Below, piece after piece: positions 1-11,477 of a DNA stretch of 64,000 nt. Location of the stretch: contig ML976699.1 in assembly GCA_010015655.1 (NCBI GenBank), positions 527,038 to 591,037 on the forward strand, in the 5' to 3' direction. This DNA is from Bimuria novae-zelandiae CBS 107.79. Taxonomy: Eukaryota > Ascomycota > Dothideomycetes > Pleosporales > Didymosphaeriaceae. The notes below the pieces were generated by a model. The model made no database searches. It saw only the letters and a program-made list of their open reading frames with translations, and was not told where the DNA came from. How positions within the stretch are numbered: position 1 is the first letter of the stretch; the number at the start of each line of letters is the position of its first letter. Position numbers and translations under genes: made by a program.

Positions 1-1374
1 GAGGCCAGCGATCGCTGGTCTACGCCCTCGCATCTCCGCCCTATTTTATGCTTGTTCCGGTGCACCCTTCTGTTGCTGTAATCGTCGTGTTTTTTTGGTT
101 GCTGTGTGTCGCATGATTTGTTCAGGTCATTGAAGACGACAAGAGAAAAGCTGGCAGCGCCCTAATTGATGTTAACCCAGCGAAAACTGCAGCTCAGTCG
201 GTCTGCATTCGATCAGCAAAAGGTAGTTTCGGTTTTTTTGTCAGTCTCTTTCCACAAGATTGAAGAGCTGTTCAACACCCGGGCTTGTACTCAACACCAT
301 ACTACTCACCTACCTGTGGTTCTCGATTAGAATGGAAAACACACATCAACAAGATGTTCGGAACAAATCGAGTTCTTTTTTGCGCTTTCTACCGCGGCTT
401 CACAAAGCTTGCGAAGCTCCAAAGTTAATGGCAAACCCACCCTACAATTCTTTCATCCCCATACATCTAGAGACAAACGTGTTCAGATTAGCACAGCCTC
501 TATTACAGTGACGTACCGCAACTATTCCATCGAAACTCTATAAGGTATTCGAGCTTATTCTTTCGGAGGCTTCACGGCCGGGATGAAACATGTCGGTCGC
601 GACGGGGTGACATCCTTGCTTGCATCTGCAACGGTTTATTCCTCCTCTTGTGTACCCAGGCCAGGAAAAACGCCAGCATGTTTAGCTTCACTTGCGCCAT
701 CGCGTTCTTCCAGAACCTCTTGTATGGACTGATGTATACGTAGACGCCTGAGCTGGTTCCCGCTCCGGTGCGTGGTACAGCAGACGGATCGATCGAAGAT
801 GTGTTTTAGACTCTTCAAGACGCATTTGTTTCCCATACAAACAGATCCAAAGGGTGTTGTAGCATAGCAATCCAAATATTGCCAAAAATTGGTTGATCAT
901 AGGAGCTAACGAGATCATAAACCTCCTTGAAGAGCTTACTGATATCTGTCAATAATTCTCTGTCATGTGAGTTCCCTGAGGTCAGTCGCGTTCGTTACAG
1001 GGCTTGCTCCTTGGGAAATCCTCCTCAAAATTTTTATAATTTTTTATTTTTTTGGCAGTGCGCTCGTGGTGTAATTCGTGGGAGCCAGCAACTGCCAAGA
1101 TAGTCAGGTGTTGCAAGTCACGGTCGTCACTTTCACCGCCGATTAGTCAGGGGCGAGCTGTTCGCGCCTTCCTTAAATCTACCTGCACACGACCTCATAA
1201 AAACAGACCACTGCGACCACTGCGCCCACCACAGTCACCCACACAGTCCCTTGCACCCACCGCCGACCTTTCCGCCATTAAGCCGGTGCCTGCGTCCACA
1301 TATACGTGCCTGGATTCCTTTGTTCGAAACTTATATAATATTCACCCGCGAACGACCAGTTCACCACCGACAAT
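1..1374. other. Region upstream of the module, no gene recognised
   Basis: Only short open frames occur here and none resembles a known family. The last 300 bp before 1375 are pyrimidine-rich with CCACC-type runs, as expected for a fungal promoter and 5' leader, including a TATA-like stretch near 1334-1342. The first bases may belong to the 3' flank of a gene outside the window. Confidence 0.4.
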
Positions 1375-3599
1375 ATGGCGGCCTCTCCCACGGAGAGCAG
1401 CGCTTTTGCCGCTACATTCTTACAGTACAGGGATCTGTTCCAAGCCAATGGCAAAGCAGACCGACTGCAGGCGAGCATAGTAGAGGCTCATTCCGTTCTC
1501 CTCGAAGCATACAAAACAGGAGCAAAGCAACTCGACCAGCTACTGGTAGTGAAGCTGTTTCCCGAAATGCACCGCTTACAGAATCATGCGAACCCAGAAG
1601 TAGGCACTCGAGCACGAGAGTATTGGGACGAATGGTGTGCAGCCTTCGAACGCGAAGCTTTGCCTGCGATATATCGATATACCAGCTCTGATAAGGAATC
1701 GGGAGACGTAGAAGATCTGACACAGCAGCTGGGTAAAGTGATCGAACGAGACCAGTGGGTCAGCGAAGCTTTTGAGAAGATGATGCAGACCGGACTGCAC
1801 TTTGAATCCCTCCGCGACGTTCCCATTTCGCAAACAATTCGGAGTCCGCAATCAGGCGAAGCTCCTTCCGATCCGACGTCGACACCCAAATTCTTCGCTC
1901 TTCCGACGAAGGATAGACCTGTGAAAAGCTTTCTGGGCAATATGCGCCAATGCATCGATCCGCCGGAGCGCAACCCCAGCCTGGATTACCAAATACTCGA
2001 GAACCATCTTACAATTATCTGGATTCTGACGGCCAAGGAGACGAACATGGGCGCATTGATGTACTATTAGATGTTGCCCGCCAAGATGACTTTGAAAGAA
2101 GCAGGAACCCAAGAAAAGAGCGCTTTGGGCCATGCGAGCTGGACGAAATTGGCCACAGAGATACAAGCGTTTGAGCTACCGGATATACAGGAGATTCACG
2201 ATGTAGCACCGCTCTCCGCAGAAAAGGAACAGAAAATGCGAGATGGCGCGGCGTACATTATGGCTATGATTGAAAAGGTCGTGGAATATCTCGACGATCT
2301 GCTACGGCCTGGTATCTCTCTGCCAAAGATGCGCCTACGCTGCGAAGAGTTTAAGAGTAACATCGTGGTACATCTGTTTGGAGCAGTCTTCAGTGCGAGC
2401 GAAGTTCCTAGCTCTAGTGATCTCGTGAGCATTCTCTATGCAGTCGATGATACCAGCCAAGAAGTGCTCAAGGATCTCATTCTGAACAATGTTTTACTAA
2501 ATATATATCGCTTGAACGCACATGAGGATCAGAAGAGGTGGAGTAGGGGTCTCGAACTGTGGAAAGGTTGGGGTGAAACGCTGGGCAGGATCATTTCGGA
2601 ACTTTACCGCACCGGCGATGACACTTTTATTGAGACGCCTTATAGAATTCGCTTGATAAGTAACCAGCGTAAAGAGGACGAGATTGAAGGGCGAAAGGAT
2701 TCAAAACTGTGGTCCCACCGTACACGGCTTTTGGATTGTCTGGCCCGGCTCCTCCATGATCGATTCGACATACTACTCAGTAGATCCGCAGAAGATCTAC
2801 GGAAGTACGGTCTCCAGCCGCGCACCTCTTATACCAACGCAGAAAAGCAAGAGAACGACGTACAGATCAAATTAACACAGTTCTGGAACTTGGCGGATAG
2901 TTTGAAGCTCCCTCCAGAGGAATACTGGCTAGAGCCGGAGGCTTACAAAGTATGTGCGATCTAGAAATTAAGTATATAGGGAACGAAGATGCAAACGTTC
3001 CTCTATAACTAACTGAATCTTTGTGTCCAGCGTCTCAAGAAATTGACCAGCAACAGCCCCCATCGGGTGGAACTCGGCGCTCGACTTCGACCACATGACG
3101 ATCTATTCAAGAACTATGCATCAAGATCCTCTCGTAGGTTGTCTGTTCTGGCCGTATTTTGTTCTTCGCGAGCTGTCGGGCACAAAGATATTGAGAGCCT
3201 GGTCCTCGACAGACTGTTACCCGCCTCCCACTGTATTCGCGATCTCGATGATACAAGGACACAATCAATGTTGTTGAAGATCTGGCACGAATGGGTTGCA
3301 ATGGGAGTTGTCATTCTCACTAATGAGACCCCTACGGACTGCAAGGATGAAGATTATGCCAAGAAACTTTTCTGAGACTACTTTGAACGGACGACGCGGG
3401 TGGCAACCGCCATACTTGAGAAATCTACAGAGCCTGGAGTAACCTACAAGCGAGCCACTGTACTATGCTCGGCCAGGAAAATTTTCAATGGTGAGTCAGA
3501 AAGGGACTATTGATAGCTTTGATAAACCGTACTAAGTGACCGTCAGCGATGGCCCTCGGTGATTTCACCCCACTCCTTGAGATACTAGACGAAGGATAG
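1375..3599 (+). pseudogene. Module copy A, gene 1: three-repeat helical protein, unrecognised family, with in-frame stops
   Basis: I do not recognise this family. One frame runs from ATG 1375, stays open past a TAG at 2068-2070 and uses a phase-0 intron 2950-3030 (GTATGT, CTAAC branch, CAG). It then continues past a TGA at 3373-3375, uses a phase-1 intron 3491-3546 and ends at TAG 3597-3599. Three internal repeats of roughly 150-200 residues each contain a hydrophobic helix followed by a Trp pair. They read LVVKLFPEMHRL..EYWDEW (near 1540-1635), LILNNVLLNIYRL..LWKGWG (near 2475-2575) and LVLDRLLPASHCI..IWHEW (near 3195-3295). The same architecture occurs in copy B at 15369-16976, including the phase-1 last intron. 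The TAG could derive from CAG by C-to-T change in CpA. Two stops in an otherwise open frame suggest a decaying gene, although stop read-through or unrecognised introns cannot be excluded. Function unknown; nothing suggests membrane or secretion. Confidence 0.65.
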
Positions 3600-3665
3600 G
3601 GGCAACACCAAGCTCACAACTGCACACAAAAGGCGGGTAATCAGACATACATCAGGGGGCTTTCT

Positions 3666-4821
3666 TTGATAAATGCTCAGCTAGGCTCTAAGTCTCAGCA
3701 GCTCGCACAGGAAAAGGCTAAGCTCGAATTAGAGCTTTCGAAACTGGAGAAGGAGAAAGCAGCAGAGATTGCTAAGCTTCGAAAGCAAATCCAGAAACAG
3801 GAGCGCTCACTGAAGGAGGAGAAAGTTAGCGACGAAACGCATAAGAACAAGATCTCTGAGTTGCAGGCGAGTCTCTCGACCGCCATCGACAAAGAGAAGG
3901 CCCAGGCCGCGCTTCTGGCTCAAGCTACGTCTGAAAAAGAAAAGCTTCGAGCTGGCATAGTTAAACTCAAGACCGCGATGAAGGTGATGGGTTCGGAACT
4001 TTCGCGGTACAAGGAAGAGGCTGCCGAGCGCGACATGTACAAGGACGCACGTAAGTCAACCATGCCACTCGCCGCGAGTCTGTACTGACTATTCTCCACA
4101 GGCGACCAAATGATGATCGAGCGCGATGAAGAAATCCAGGAGCATCGGAAGACTCGCATCGAGCTGAGCGACACTAAAGCTGATCTGCAAGAAGCTCAGG
4201 CTACGATCCAGGAGCTCAAGAACACGCCGACGAACAAGAAACAACCCATTCCTCAGGCCACACAAGCCTTCCCCCACGAGAAGGAGATCGAGCCCCGAAA
4301 TGCTCGCGCAGAGACCCATCGCCTCTGCAATATTGACGTCGACATGAAGCGCATGCAAGCCGAAAACGCCGCTCTGTGCAAACAGCTTGATGATCAGGCC
4401 ACTGCCTCCCAAGGTACCTCGCGCCATCAGGAAACCCCCACAGTCTCCACATCCGCAGATACGTTGGCCCCGGAGGACACTCCAGCTGCGCCTTCCGAGC
4501 CCGAGCATCCCGACACTTCGCGCCTCTTCACGAGCGAAATCCCGCGCAAAGTCCCATGCCCGGACCCTTCAATCATGAAGACGACATCCAGCGCACCGTG
4601 CGTACAGGAATGCAGAACCTAGCGTGGAAGGCTGGACTACGAGCGTCTCAGGTAAGAAAGCTCTCTTTTCTTATAGCCGCAATGCAATGTACTAATATCA
4701 TGAACAGGTCCCCACTGAAAACTTCCCTTCGCTCCGCCCGAGTGTCCCGCCGGCTGAGAACCTTCCGTACCGCATTATGGAACCGAAGGGGAAGAATAAA
4801 AGGAAGGGTACGAAGACGTAA
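3666..4821 (+). pseudogene. Module copy A, gene 2: coiled-coil protein with conserved C-terminal tail, frameshifted
   Basis: Directly downstream of gene 1 and of unrecognised family. The first exon (to 4050) is almost entirely charged heptad-type sequence, rich in Glu, Lys and Leu, and predicts a long coiled coil. A 51-bp intron 4051-4101 joins it to a second exon, which ends in a Pro/Ser/Thr-rich linker. A one-base frameshift near 4555 separates the segment DTSRLFTSEIPRK from FNHEDDIQRTVRTGM. These are contiguous in copy B, as DTSKLFTS followed by LNREDDIQRS. A phase-0 intron 4652-4707 leads to the final exon, a basic tail beginning VPTENFPSLRPS and ending IMEPKGKNKRKGTKT with stop at 4819-4821. 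No good ATG precedes the coiled coil, so the 5' end is unresolved: an upstream exon may be missing, or genes 1 and 2 may be one gene. Confidence 0.6.
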
Positions 4822-5221
4822 GGCGATGGAGCGAGATGATCGCGAGTTTGTCCTGAGGGCACGTTGGTGTAGGCAGGAGCGGATTTTACTGCACTGCGCA
4901 TATTAGCGTGTGGTTGCATCATGGAGTTTGTCCGGGAACTTTCGGCGCTTGAACTGTCTTGGTTAGCAAAGCGTGCGAAGATGGTTGGATACAGCACCCT
5001 TATGGCGCTGATTAATGCCTGAAAGACTAGGACGTGATAAAAAGCTCCGCCTTTGAAGTGTAGAAGACTTGAGTGCCGTATAACATCCGCTGAAGCAAGT
5101 CGCACCTCATTCCAAACATTTCGATTCCACTCAGTGCTCATACAAGACCAATCACAGAAAGCCCTCGCCAACCCAACCTCCGTACCTTTAAAGCCTACAT
5201 CTTCCGCTTTCCTCACACCAC
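4822..5221. other. 3'-3' spacer between module copy A and GH43
   Basis: About 400 bp between convergent genes. I see no coding signal beyond chance open frames, and no repeats. Confidence 0.5.
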
Positions 5222-7043
5222 CTAAACATAATCTCCCAACCGCTCTTCCTCATATGCCTCCCGCGCCTTCCTAAACCCCACTTCCGCACCGTCAAACGCC
5301 CAAGGTAAACTATTCCCACTCGCGTACAGCGCAAACATCGCACCGTCGAACCCGGCAGGCAGCACGCTCGGCGGGATCTCCTTCACCCACGTCACGCTCT
5401 CATTGCCGTGCGAGTACCCCAGCTTATACGCATTCGGCTGACTCTTAACGTGCAGGTGGAAATCTTCCGGAATGTGTGAGAAAGGCAGAGGCGTCTCCGT
5501 GGTATTGGGTCTCACGCCAGGACCCGGGCCGTTGATCGTGGAGGCGGTGAAGAGGCAGAGGGACGTCGCGTTAGCGCCGGAGTAGGAATCTGGAGTTGGG
5601 AGGGAAGCAGAGCACCCGCGGAGCCCGATGTCTTGATGATTGGCTTCGCTCTGGTACGCTGATATGCCGATGGACTCCCACGGGCCGAGGGTCTTGCTCG
5701 TCGGCAGTAGCGTCGCTGTAAAGGTCATGTTTACGCTCCTCTGCTTTCTTAGAAGGGCGGCGGGAGTGTCGCGATCGCTGAGGGTGAAGACATTTGGGTA
5801 GAATACTACGCCGCCGCTGTCTGAGAGGCGGTAGTTCTTCGTGTAGGGCGTGCGCAGTTGGTACCAGTGTGGTGAGAGCTCGGGCCCCTCGAAGGTGTCT
5901 TCAAACGGTGGTGGTGGCCACGTTTGGTCGGGCGCGTTATCGAATGATTGCGACAACAGCAGAGGCTTTCCGCCGTTCATCTGCGGCCAGCCGTCTTCCG
6001 ACCAGGTTACAGGTGAGAAGAACGTTTCGCGTCCGAGGGGAGCGTTCTTGCCAATGTAACGTTTCGCGAGCAAGGTAGCGAACCATCGTCCATCAGGCGC
6101 CTCTGCGAACGTCGCATGCCCAGTGTTTTGGATAGTCAGGCTGGCATTCACGCCATTATTGAATATGAGTGGATTTGTCGGCCCGCCCTCCCACGGTCCT
6201 TCCGGACTCTTTGATCGCGCAATCGTGGCGCGGTGCCTCTCACCAGTTCCGCCCTCCGCAATCAGCAGATAATACCACCCGTCTTTAGCAAACAGCTTCG
6301 GTCCCTCGGGCCTCTCGGTTGCGCTCACTGGTAATGTACCGTTCCACACCCTCCGATACGGTCCTACACATCGCCCGTTGTCGACGTTGACTTGGCATTG
6401 CGAGATCCCCCAGACCCTGTCATAGACGTTGTTCAGACCCATGAGGGTAAGGTAGTCCTTTCCGCTTGCCGGGTCGCGGAACAAGTGCGGATCAATGCCA
6501 TAAGGATCCGCCCACGTGGGATCGCTCCACTCCTTCAGATCCTTGGAAGTGACCCAAAAGATGCGAGGCCAGGTTCTAGCGGTGGCGTCGGAACCCCACA
6601 TTGCCATAGAAGTCATATAAAAGGTGCCATCGATGTACGAGAGGGAAGGTGCCCAAATACCTGGGTGAGTAGTCAGGAAACGGGATTATAAGCTGGAAAG
6701 TCGCAGATGCGATTAGGGGTAGTACCATTGTCTGCACGACTGCCGTACAAAGGAACTTGGTTGGGCCTGTTGATGGCGTGCGAGACGAGTTCCCAGTCTG
6801 CAAGGTTCTTAGACTTGTAGATGGGGACGCCAGGGTAAATGTTGAAGGATGATACGGCGATGTAATACGTGTCGTCGACGCGCAAAACGTGCGGATCAGG
6901 GTTCCATCTGATGTAACCGTTATTAAGGGGGGGATGAACATGTGATTGCACGATACGCACCCTCGGATGACAGGATTCTTTAACGCGTCTATCCCAATAT
7001 TGAACGCTGTGCATGTGGCAGTTAACAGTGTGGACAACCTCAT
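5222..7043 (-). CDS. Secreted glycoside hydrolase family 43 (beta-xylosidase / alpha-arabinofuranosidase type)
   Basis: Three exons (7043-6961, 6907-6726, 6660-5222) with 53- and 65-bp introns give an uninterrupted 567-residue protein. The N-terminus MRLSTLLTATCTAFNIGIDA looks like a signal peptide, so the enzyme probably acts outside the cell on hemicellulose side chains or xylo-oligomers. The three acidic residues expected of the GH43 five-bladed propeller are visible: Asp32 in GWNPDPHVL, Asp145 in YGIDPHLF and Glu207 in ERPEGPKLF. The propeller fills about residues 25-330. The remainder (SFDNAPDQTWPPPPFEDTF onward) resembles the C-terminal beta-sandwich found in many GH43 enzymes. Substrate cannot be fixed from sequence. 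The start is chosen because it supplies the signal peptide and splices in frame to the conserved NPDP motif. The promoter side lies only about 260 bp from the transposon at 7304. Confidence 0.9.
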
Positions 7044-7303
7044 GGTACAGTGTATGAGATCCGAAGGATATTCATAGATACTCGTTCGTTGCTCACTGTG
7101 CTAGCTATATAAATGTTAAACATGTTTTGCATAGCAAGTTTCGTAACGGCGCGGAAGATCTAAGTCCGATGTATGCCATTGGCGGGGTACATGTTACCGG
7201 TCCATGGATACCGCTGATCGAAGGAGTACATTCTTTATGAAGTGGAGTTGGGCTAGCGAGTAGAAGCGCATGCATAGGTCCGGCTGTTTGCAATTACCCG
7301 TTA

Positions 7304-7373
7304 CTCGCCCCACACGCCAACCGGAGGTTGGCCCTGCGCAGCCCAACGTAACTTCGCAGCCTAACGTAACTTT
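7304..7373 (+). repeat. Left terminal inverted repeat of the 7.3-9.2 kb element
   Basis: Matches the reverse complement of 9123-9192 at 68 of 70 positions by eye. Within it, a short motif (CCCAACGTAACTT / CCTAACGTAACTTT) is itself repeated in tandem. Confidence 0.92.
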
Positions 7374-9122
7374 GTATAGAGAATCGAAATTGATCCAGTC
7401 TTTTGACAGCGTAGACTTCAATTATATAGGCTAATATACAGTGGAGTTAGTGTAGCAAGTAGGGCAGGATTTACAGTCATCTCTCTAAGAGATAGGACCT
7501 ATTAGGGCTAATTTTATAGGCTCTGCAAGTGGGCGTCCTTATACGTTTTTATAGCCTTTTAAGTAACCTTTTAAGCCTTAAGCTCTATATATTAATTAAT
7601 TACTTATTACGCTGCTTTAATAGTTACTACGCTACTTTTTTATACTAGCCTTTTATTTTTAATCTGCCTTTTTTAGCGTTGTTAAGCTGCTGCGGTAATA
7701 TTTATAAGGTCGCGCTAGGCCAGCGCGAGACTATCAATTAGTAATTATAAGCTTTTTAGGAATTTTGTAAGCCTCCTGCTTAATATATTGCTTCTCTCTA
7801 GGGCGCGCGACATTTTTTAATACTGCCACTAATATACTATAGGTGTATTAGCGATAGGGCTCGAATTAATAGCAAATAGAACTAATAGGGATAGCGTCTG
7901 GATAGGTGCTAGCAGCTTTATGTAAATAAGCTCTAAATTAAATAGAAAGATTCTAGCTTTTTTTTAGGCGCTTAGGATTGTGCTGCGCTTAAATATATCT
8001 ATCCTAATCCTATAGATCGCATGTAAAAATTTAACTTTATTAAAGTCTATGTAGCTAGTTTAGGTAGCTATCTTTATAGCCTTTTTATAATTCTACTTTA
8101 ATAACTAAAAATAGACGACGTCTAGAGGCTGCAGATAATGTAATAAATATAGTAATAGTAAAAAGGGGAGTATCTTATAATTATCGCAGAACTATATAAA
8201 CTCGATAGTAAGGTGGCTACTAAATCTATTAAATATAAGTAATTATTATACGCCTTTCTAGCGCGCGCGCGTTTATATTTTAAAGAACTTTAGCTACTCT
8301 ATTAAGATAAAGTTATTAGTGTATCCTAATATTAATATAGTAATTATATAGCTATTAGGCAGCGCCGTATTTATATACTAGTAATAAAGGTAATTAATAG
8401 CTTATATAATAAGCATAGGTTCGAGCACCTCTTTATTACTAGAGATTAATTTAATACTCGTAATATAATCGCGTGACGTCTCTAACGTAGAGATATAAAG
8501 ATAATTAAACTTTATAGTAATAATTTATTAATTGCTACTAACGCCTATGCGGAAGCCGGTTTCGTCTATATTATAGGTGTCTAATAGGGTAACGCCGTAG
8601 GTGTATATCACCTTTTTAAGCTTAATAAAATAATAGCTATAAGCTTTAAACGTTACTATTACTATACAATTAATATGCTGCAACTTCTACTTTATACGGT
8701 AGTAGTCTAGATTTCTTAATAGCTATCGCAATAGCTAGTCCTTACTAAGTAAGGGAGCTCTGCTATTAGGGTGCGCGCAATTAAGGATATATTAAGTAGT
8801 ACTTTTTAACTATAGTATAAGGCATGGCATGCTAATAGTGTCGTAGCAACGTATATATAACTTTAGCGCTTTATCCTAGGTCTCTGAGAGTCGTAGATTC
8901 GTGCCGCTACAGTTATAGCGGCTGATCCGGCCTCTAGCGCGCGCTCGAAGTCGCGAAACAGGCACGCTCTATTCGCGTGCTGCAGCTGCAAAATTAGGTA
9001 TTTCTAAGCCAGAAAAACTAGAGAGATAATTAGAGATACGCTACTTAATTTTATAGCTTTTACTATAATATTTAGGCATAGTTATAGGTTGTTTATTAAG
9101 AAAATAGAAAAATCCGCGACGA

Positions 9123-9192
9123 AAAGTTACGTTAGGCTGCAAAGTTACGTTGGGCTGCGCAGCGCCAACCTCCGGTTGGCGTGTGGGGCGAG
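9123..9192 (-). repeat. Right terminal inverted repeat of the 7.3-9.2 kb element
   Basis: Inverted copy of 7304-7373, followed directly by the TA target duplication. Confidence 0.92.
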
Positions 9193-9294
9193 TAATCCAC
9201 CAATGGTTTAGCTAAGCGATAAAAACGAGGATGTGCGTACAAAAAGACACTGGGTATATGACGCTAAAAGTAAACAAAATAAAGAAGATGGTGT

Positions 9295-10735
9295 TCAAAT
9301 ATCACTCCCGCAGTCATCGAATGCGTCCTCGGGAATGGAAACAGCCTCCATGGAAGCTTGGGTAAGGAGCGCGACCTGCTGCAAGTTGTTCCGCTGGGCT
9401 TTCCATTTCCGCACTCTCTCTTCCTCCCTCTGCCTAACCTCATCTGTCCATGCGAACGGGTTCGCCGGAACCTTTGGAATGGATATTTTGCGTAGCGGGA
9501 AATCTGTCACGCCAAGCGATTTCATCCATTCGGTGTGGGTGTTTTCCGCGTGTTGCAAGTCGCTAAGCATATCATTGCGGTCTTTAGCTAGCTGTCGGAG
9601 ACGGTCCGCCACTTGCCCCGCCATTGCTACCTCTCTTCGGAGGGGCATCAGGATCCCGATCGCAAGGTGTTCGGTAAATCCCCATTGGCCAAACTCCTCT
9701 GCAGGATTATCATACTCCCTTTTACTGAACAGGGGTGGCAGCATGCTGATTCCCCACCGATTGAGTCTACCAGAAGCATCTTCCGGGTTGAGCGTGGAAC
9801 GAAGCCGCTGGCGACGCACCGCACGCAGACAGTCTTCCTCGTTGTGGTATCTAAAGATGGATTCGCGTTTCTGGGCCATATTGATCAGCATCACTGAATA
9901 TAACCATGCATTTTTAGTTAAACATGGTGGAAGATTTCTTTAACGCACTGACCTGTTCCATTAAGACTCGCAGCTGTGTCTCAGTTTTGAGGAAATGGAA
10001 CATCAGATTTCTCCATTCCACGGACACTTTTTGGCTGGGCAGATCCACAACAAGATTATCTTGCAGAGCATCCATGGGCATTTCAAGATCCAAGACAGCA
10101 TTGTCCAATCGCATAAACCACCTCTGCTTGCCGTACGATTCTGCGCCGCGTTGGGGTTGCAGCTTTTGCCTGATAGTACGCCACTTGCTCAACTCTCCCA
10201 AGTTGTCGAGCATGCTCTCGACCAAAGTGAGCTTCTCGTACCATGCGTCGTCGATCCGGAACACCGCACGCTTTCCTTCCCATTTTGCGCTTTTCTTGGT
10301 GGCGTTTGCAGCGTTCGTTGGATTTTCAAGGCGATCGAATTGGCAGCGCATCAGGTAGAGAGCCTCATGGGCTTCTTGATCCAAGCCAGCCCACTCGAAG
10401 GTTTTCTGTAAGCCCAGGTAGCCGATGATTTCGGTTCTCATGAGGTAGCTGTACATAACCGGCCCGCCGATGTAGTCCCGAAAGCCACGACACACCAGTC
10501 GCCATCGTAGTACGTGGTCGATCGGCACGTATTCAACGATGCGGAAGAGGATCTCGGCCGGCAGCTGGGGCAGGCTCGGAGGGGCCTCGCCGTTCTCGCT
10601 CGCATCAATCGAGAACAGTAGCGCGAGGACATCGTCGTCATCGAAGCCAAAGTCAACATGGCGCGCAAGGTACGGCGGCAGGCCCTCACTCGGACCAGGG
10701 GCTGGAGATTCTTTACTGCCCGAGCCGGGGCTCAT
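9295..10735 (-). CDS. F-box domain protein
   Basis: Two exons (10735-9953 and 9870-9295) joined by an 82-bp intron (GTCAGT..CCCAG) give 452 residues with no interruption. Around residues 52-88 the sequence SLPQLPAEILFRIVEYVP followed by VLRWRLVCRGFRDYI has the F-box pattern: LPxEIL, then a Leu/Arg-rich helix and a conserved VCR. F-box proteins normally bind Skp1 and present substrates to SCF ubiquitin ligases. No WD40 or LRR substrate-binding repeats are visible. The C-terminal half is charged and partly coiled-coil-like, so its target is unknown. The start is the first ATG of the frame, just ahead of a Pro/Ser/Gly-rich leader. The terminal stop lies 100 bp from the transposon. Confidence 0.8.
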
Positions 10736-11477
10736 GTTGGGCGCATGTTCCTGTCGCTGCGGGTGAGTTTGAGCGCAGATGGTGAGGAACGCGTGGGGGC
10801 GCTCGGGTCAACTGGTCTTGGCGAGATCACAAGACCTTTGACCTCAGGTTCCAATGTTCTATTGAACTATCATGCCCTCCCATCGTCAAGCATCCGACAG
10901 GCGGCGCGAAAGAGATTATTGAGGCTCTCTATGCTTCTCTAATCGTCACGGACGATTGCGTCCTAGGCGGCCCATGCCGTCAACGTCGGCCGAACCCCAC
11001 AATGCCACAGAACGCGAGGATATCGCGGATTTGAGAACCCGTGCAACGAGTGGCTCCGAACTGCTGACAGCTTTCATGCCGGTACTCCGCGATGGCAACA
11101 GGCAGCCGAGCGTTTACTCGGGGACACAGCCCCTCTCGCTCATCGGGTGTGCTCGGCAACAACACCACGAGTTTCTCCCAGCGCCTCTCCACGCCATCTA
11201 CACGTGGCTAGTCTCATCTTATCCTGGACTGTGGGGTGCAGTAGCCTCCACATCGCAGCGCGCTTTCGACCTTAGGTTCCGGCATAGTACGGAAATTGAC
11301 AATCGCCAGCGCAGCTGCAAGCGTTCTGGGTCTGTCAGTGACCGGAAGTGGTGCCGACATGGAGTATTATATCTTGAGTGAACACTCTATTCTGAGGACT
11401 TCAGGACCAGTAAGCTACTTCCGCTGCCCTTTTTCTTTCCCGTCCCGTTCCTGTTCCAAGATACCCCCGGCTCCATC
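10736..11477. other. Divergent intergenic region (F-box / DUF1446)
   Basis: About 740 bp between the divergent starts of the F-box gene and the broken DUF1446 gene. Presumably it holds both promoters. No repeats or recognisable motif. Confidence 0.5.

Larger units (their letters stand above)
7304..9192. mobile_element. Tc1/mariner-superfamily DNA transposon, RIP-degraded, complete ends
   Basis: The element is bounded by 70-bp inverted repeats (7304-7373 and 9123-9192) differing at only two positions. Both ends begin CTCGCCCCACACGCC and are flanked by TA (7302-7303 and 9193-9194), the target site of the Tc1/mariner superfamily including the Fot1/pogo group. The 1.89-kb length suits such elements. 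Between the ends the sequence is extremely AT-rich with dense TA dinucleotides and stops in all frames, so no transposase can be read. This fits repeat-induced point mutation. The ends themselves keep normal base composition. It inserted between the GH43 promoter and the F-box gene. Confidence 0.9.

Noticed and set aside
260..918. Short open frames on both strands before the module
   Set aside because: No family resemblance, no splice-linked neighbours, and overlapping frames on opposite strands; treated as chance.
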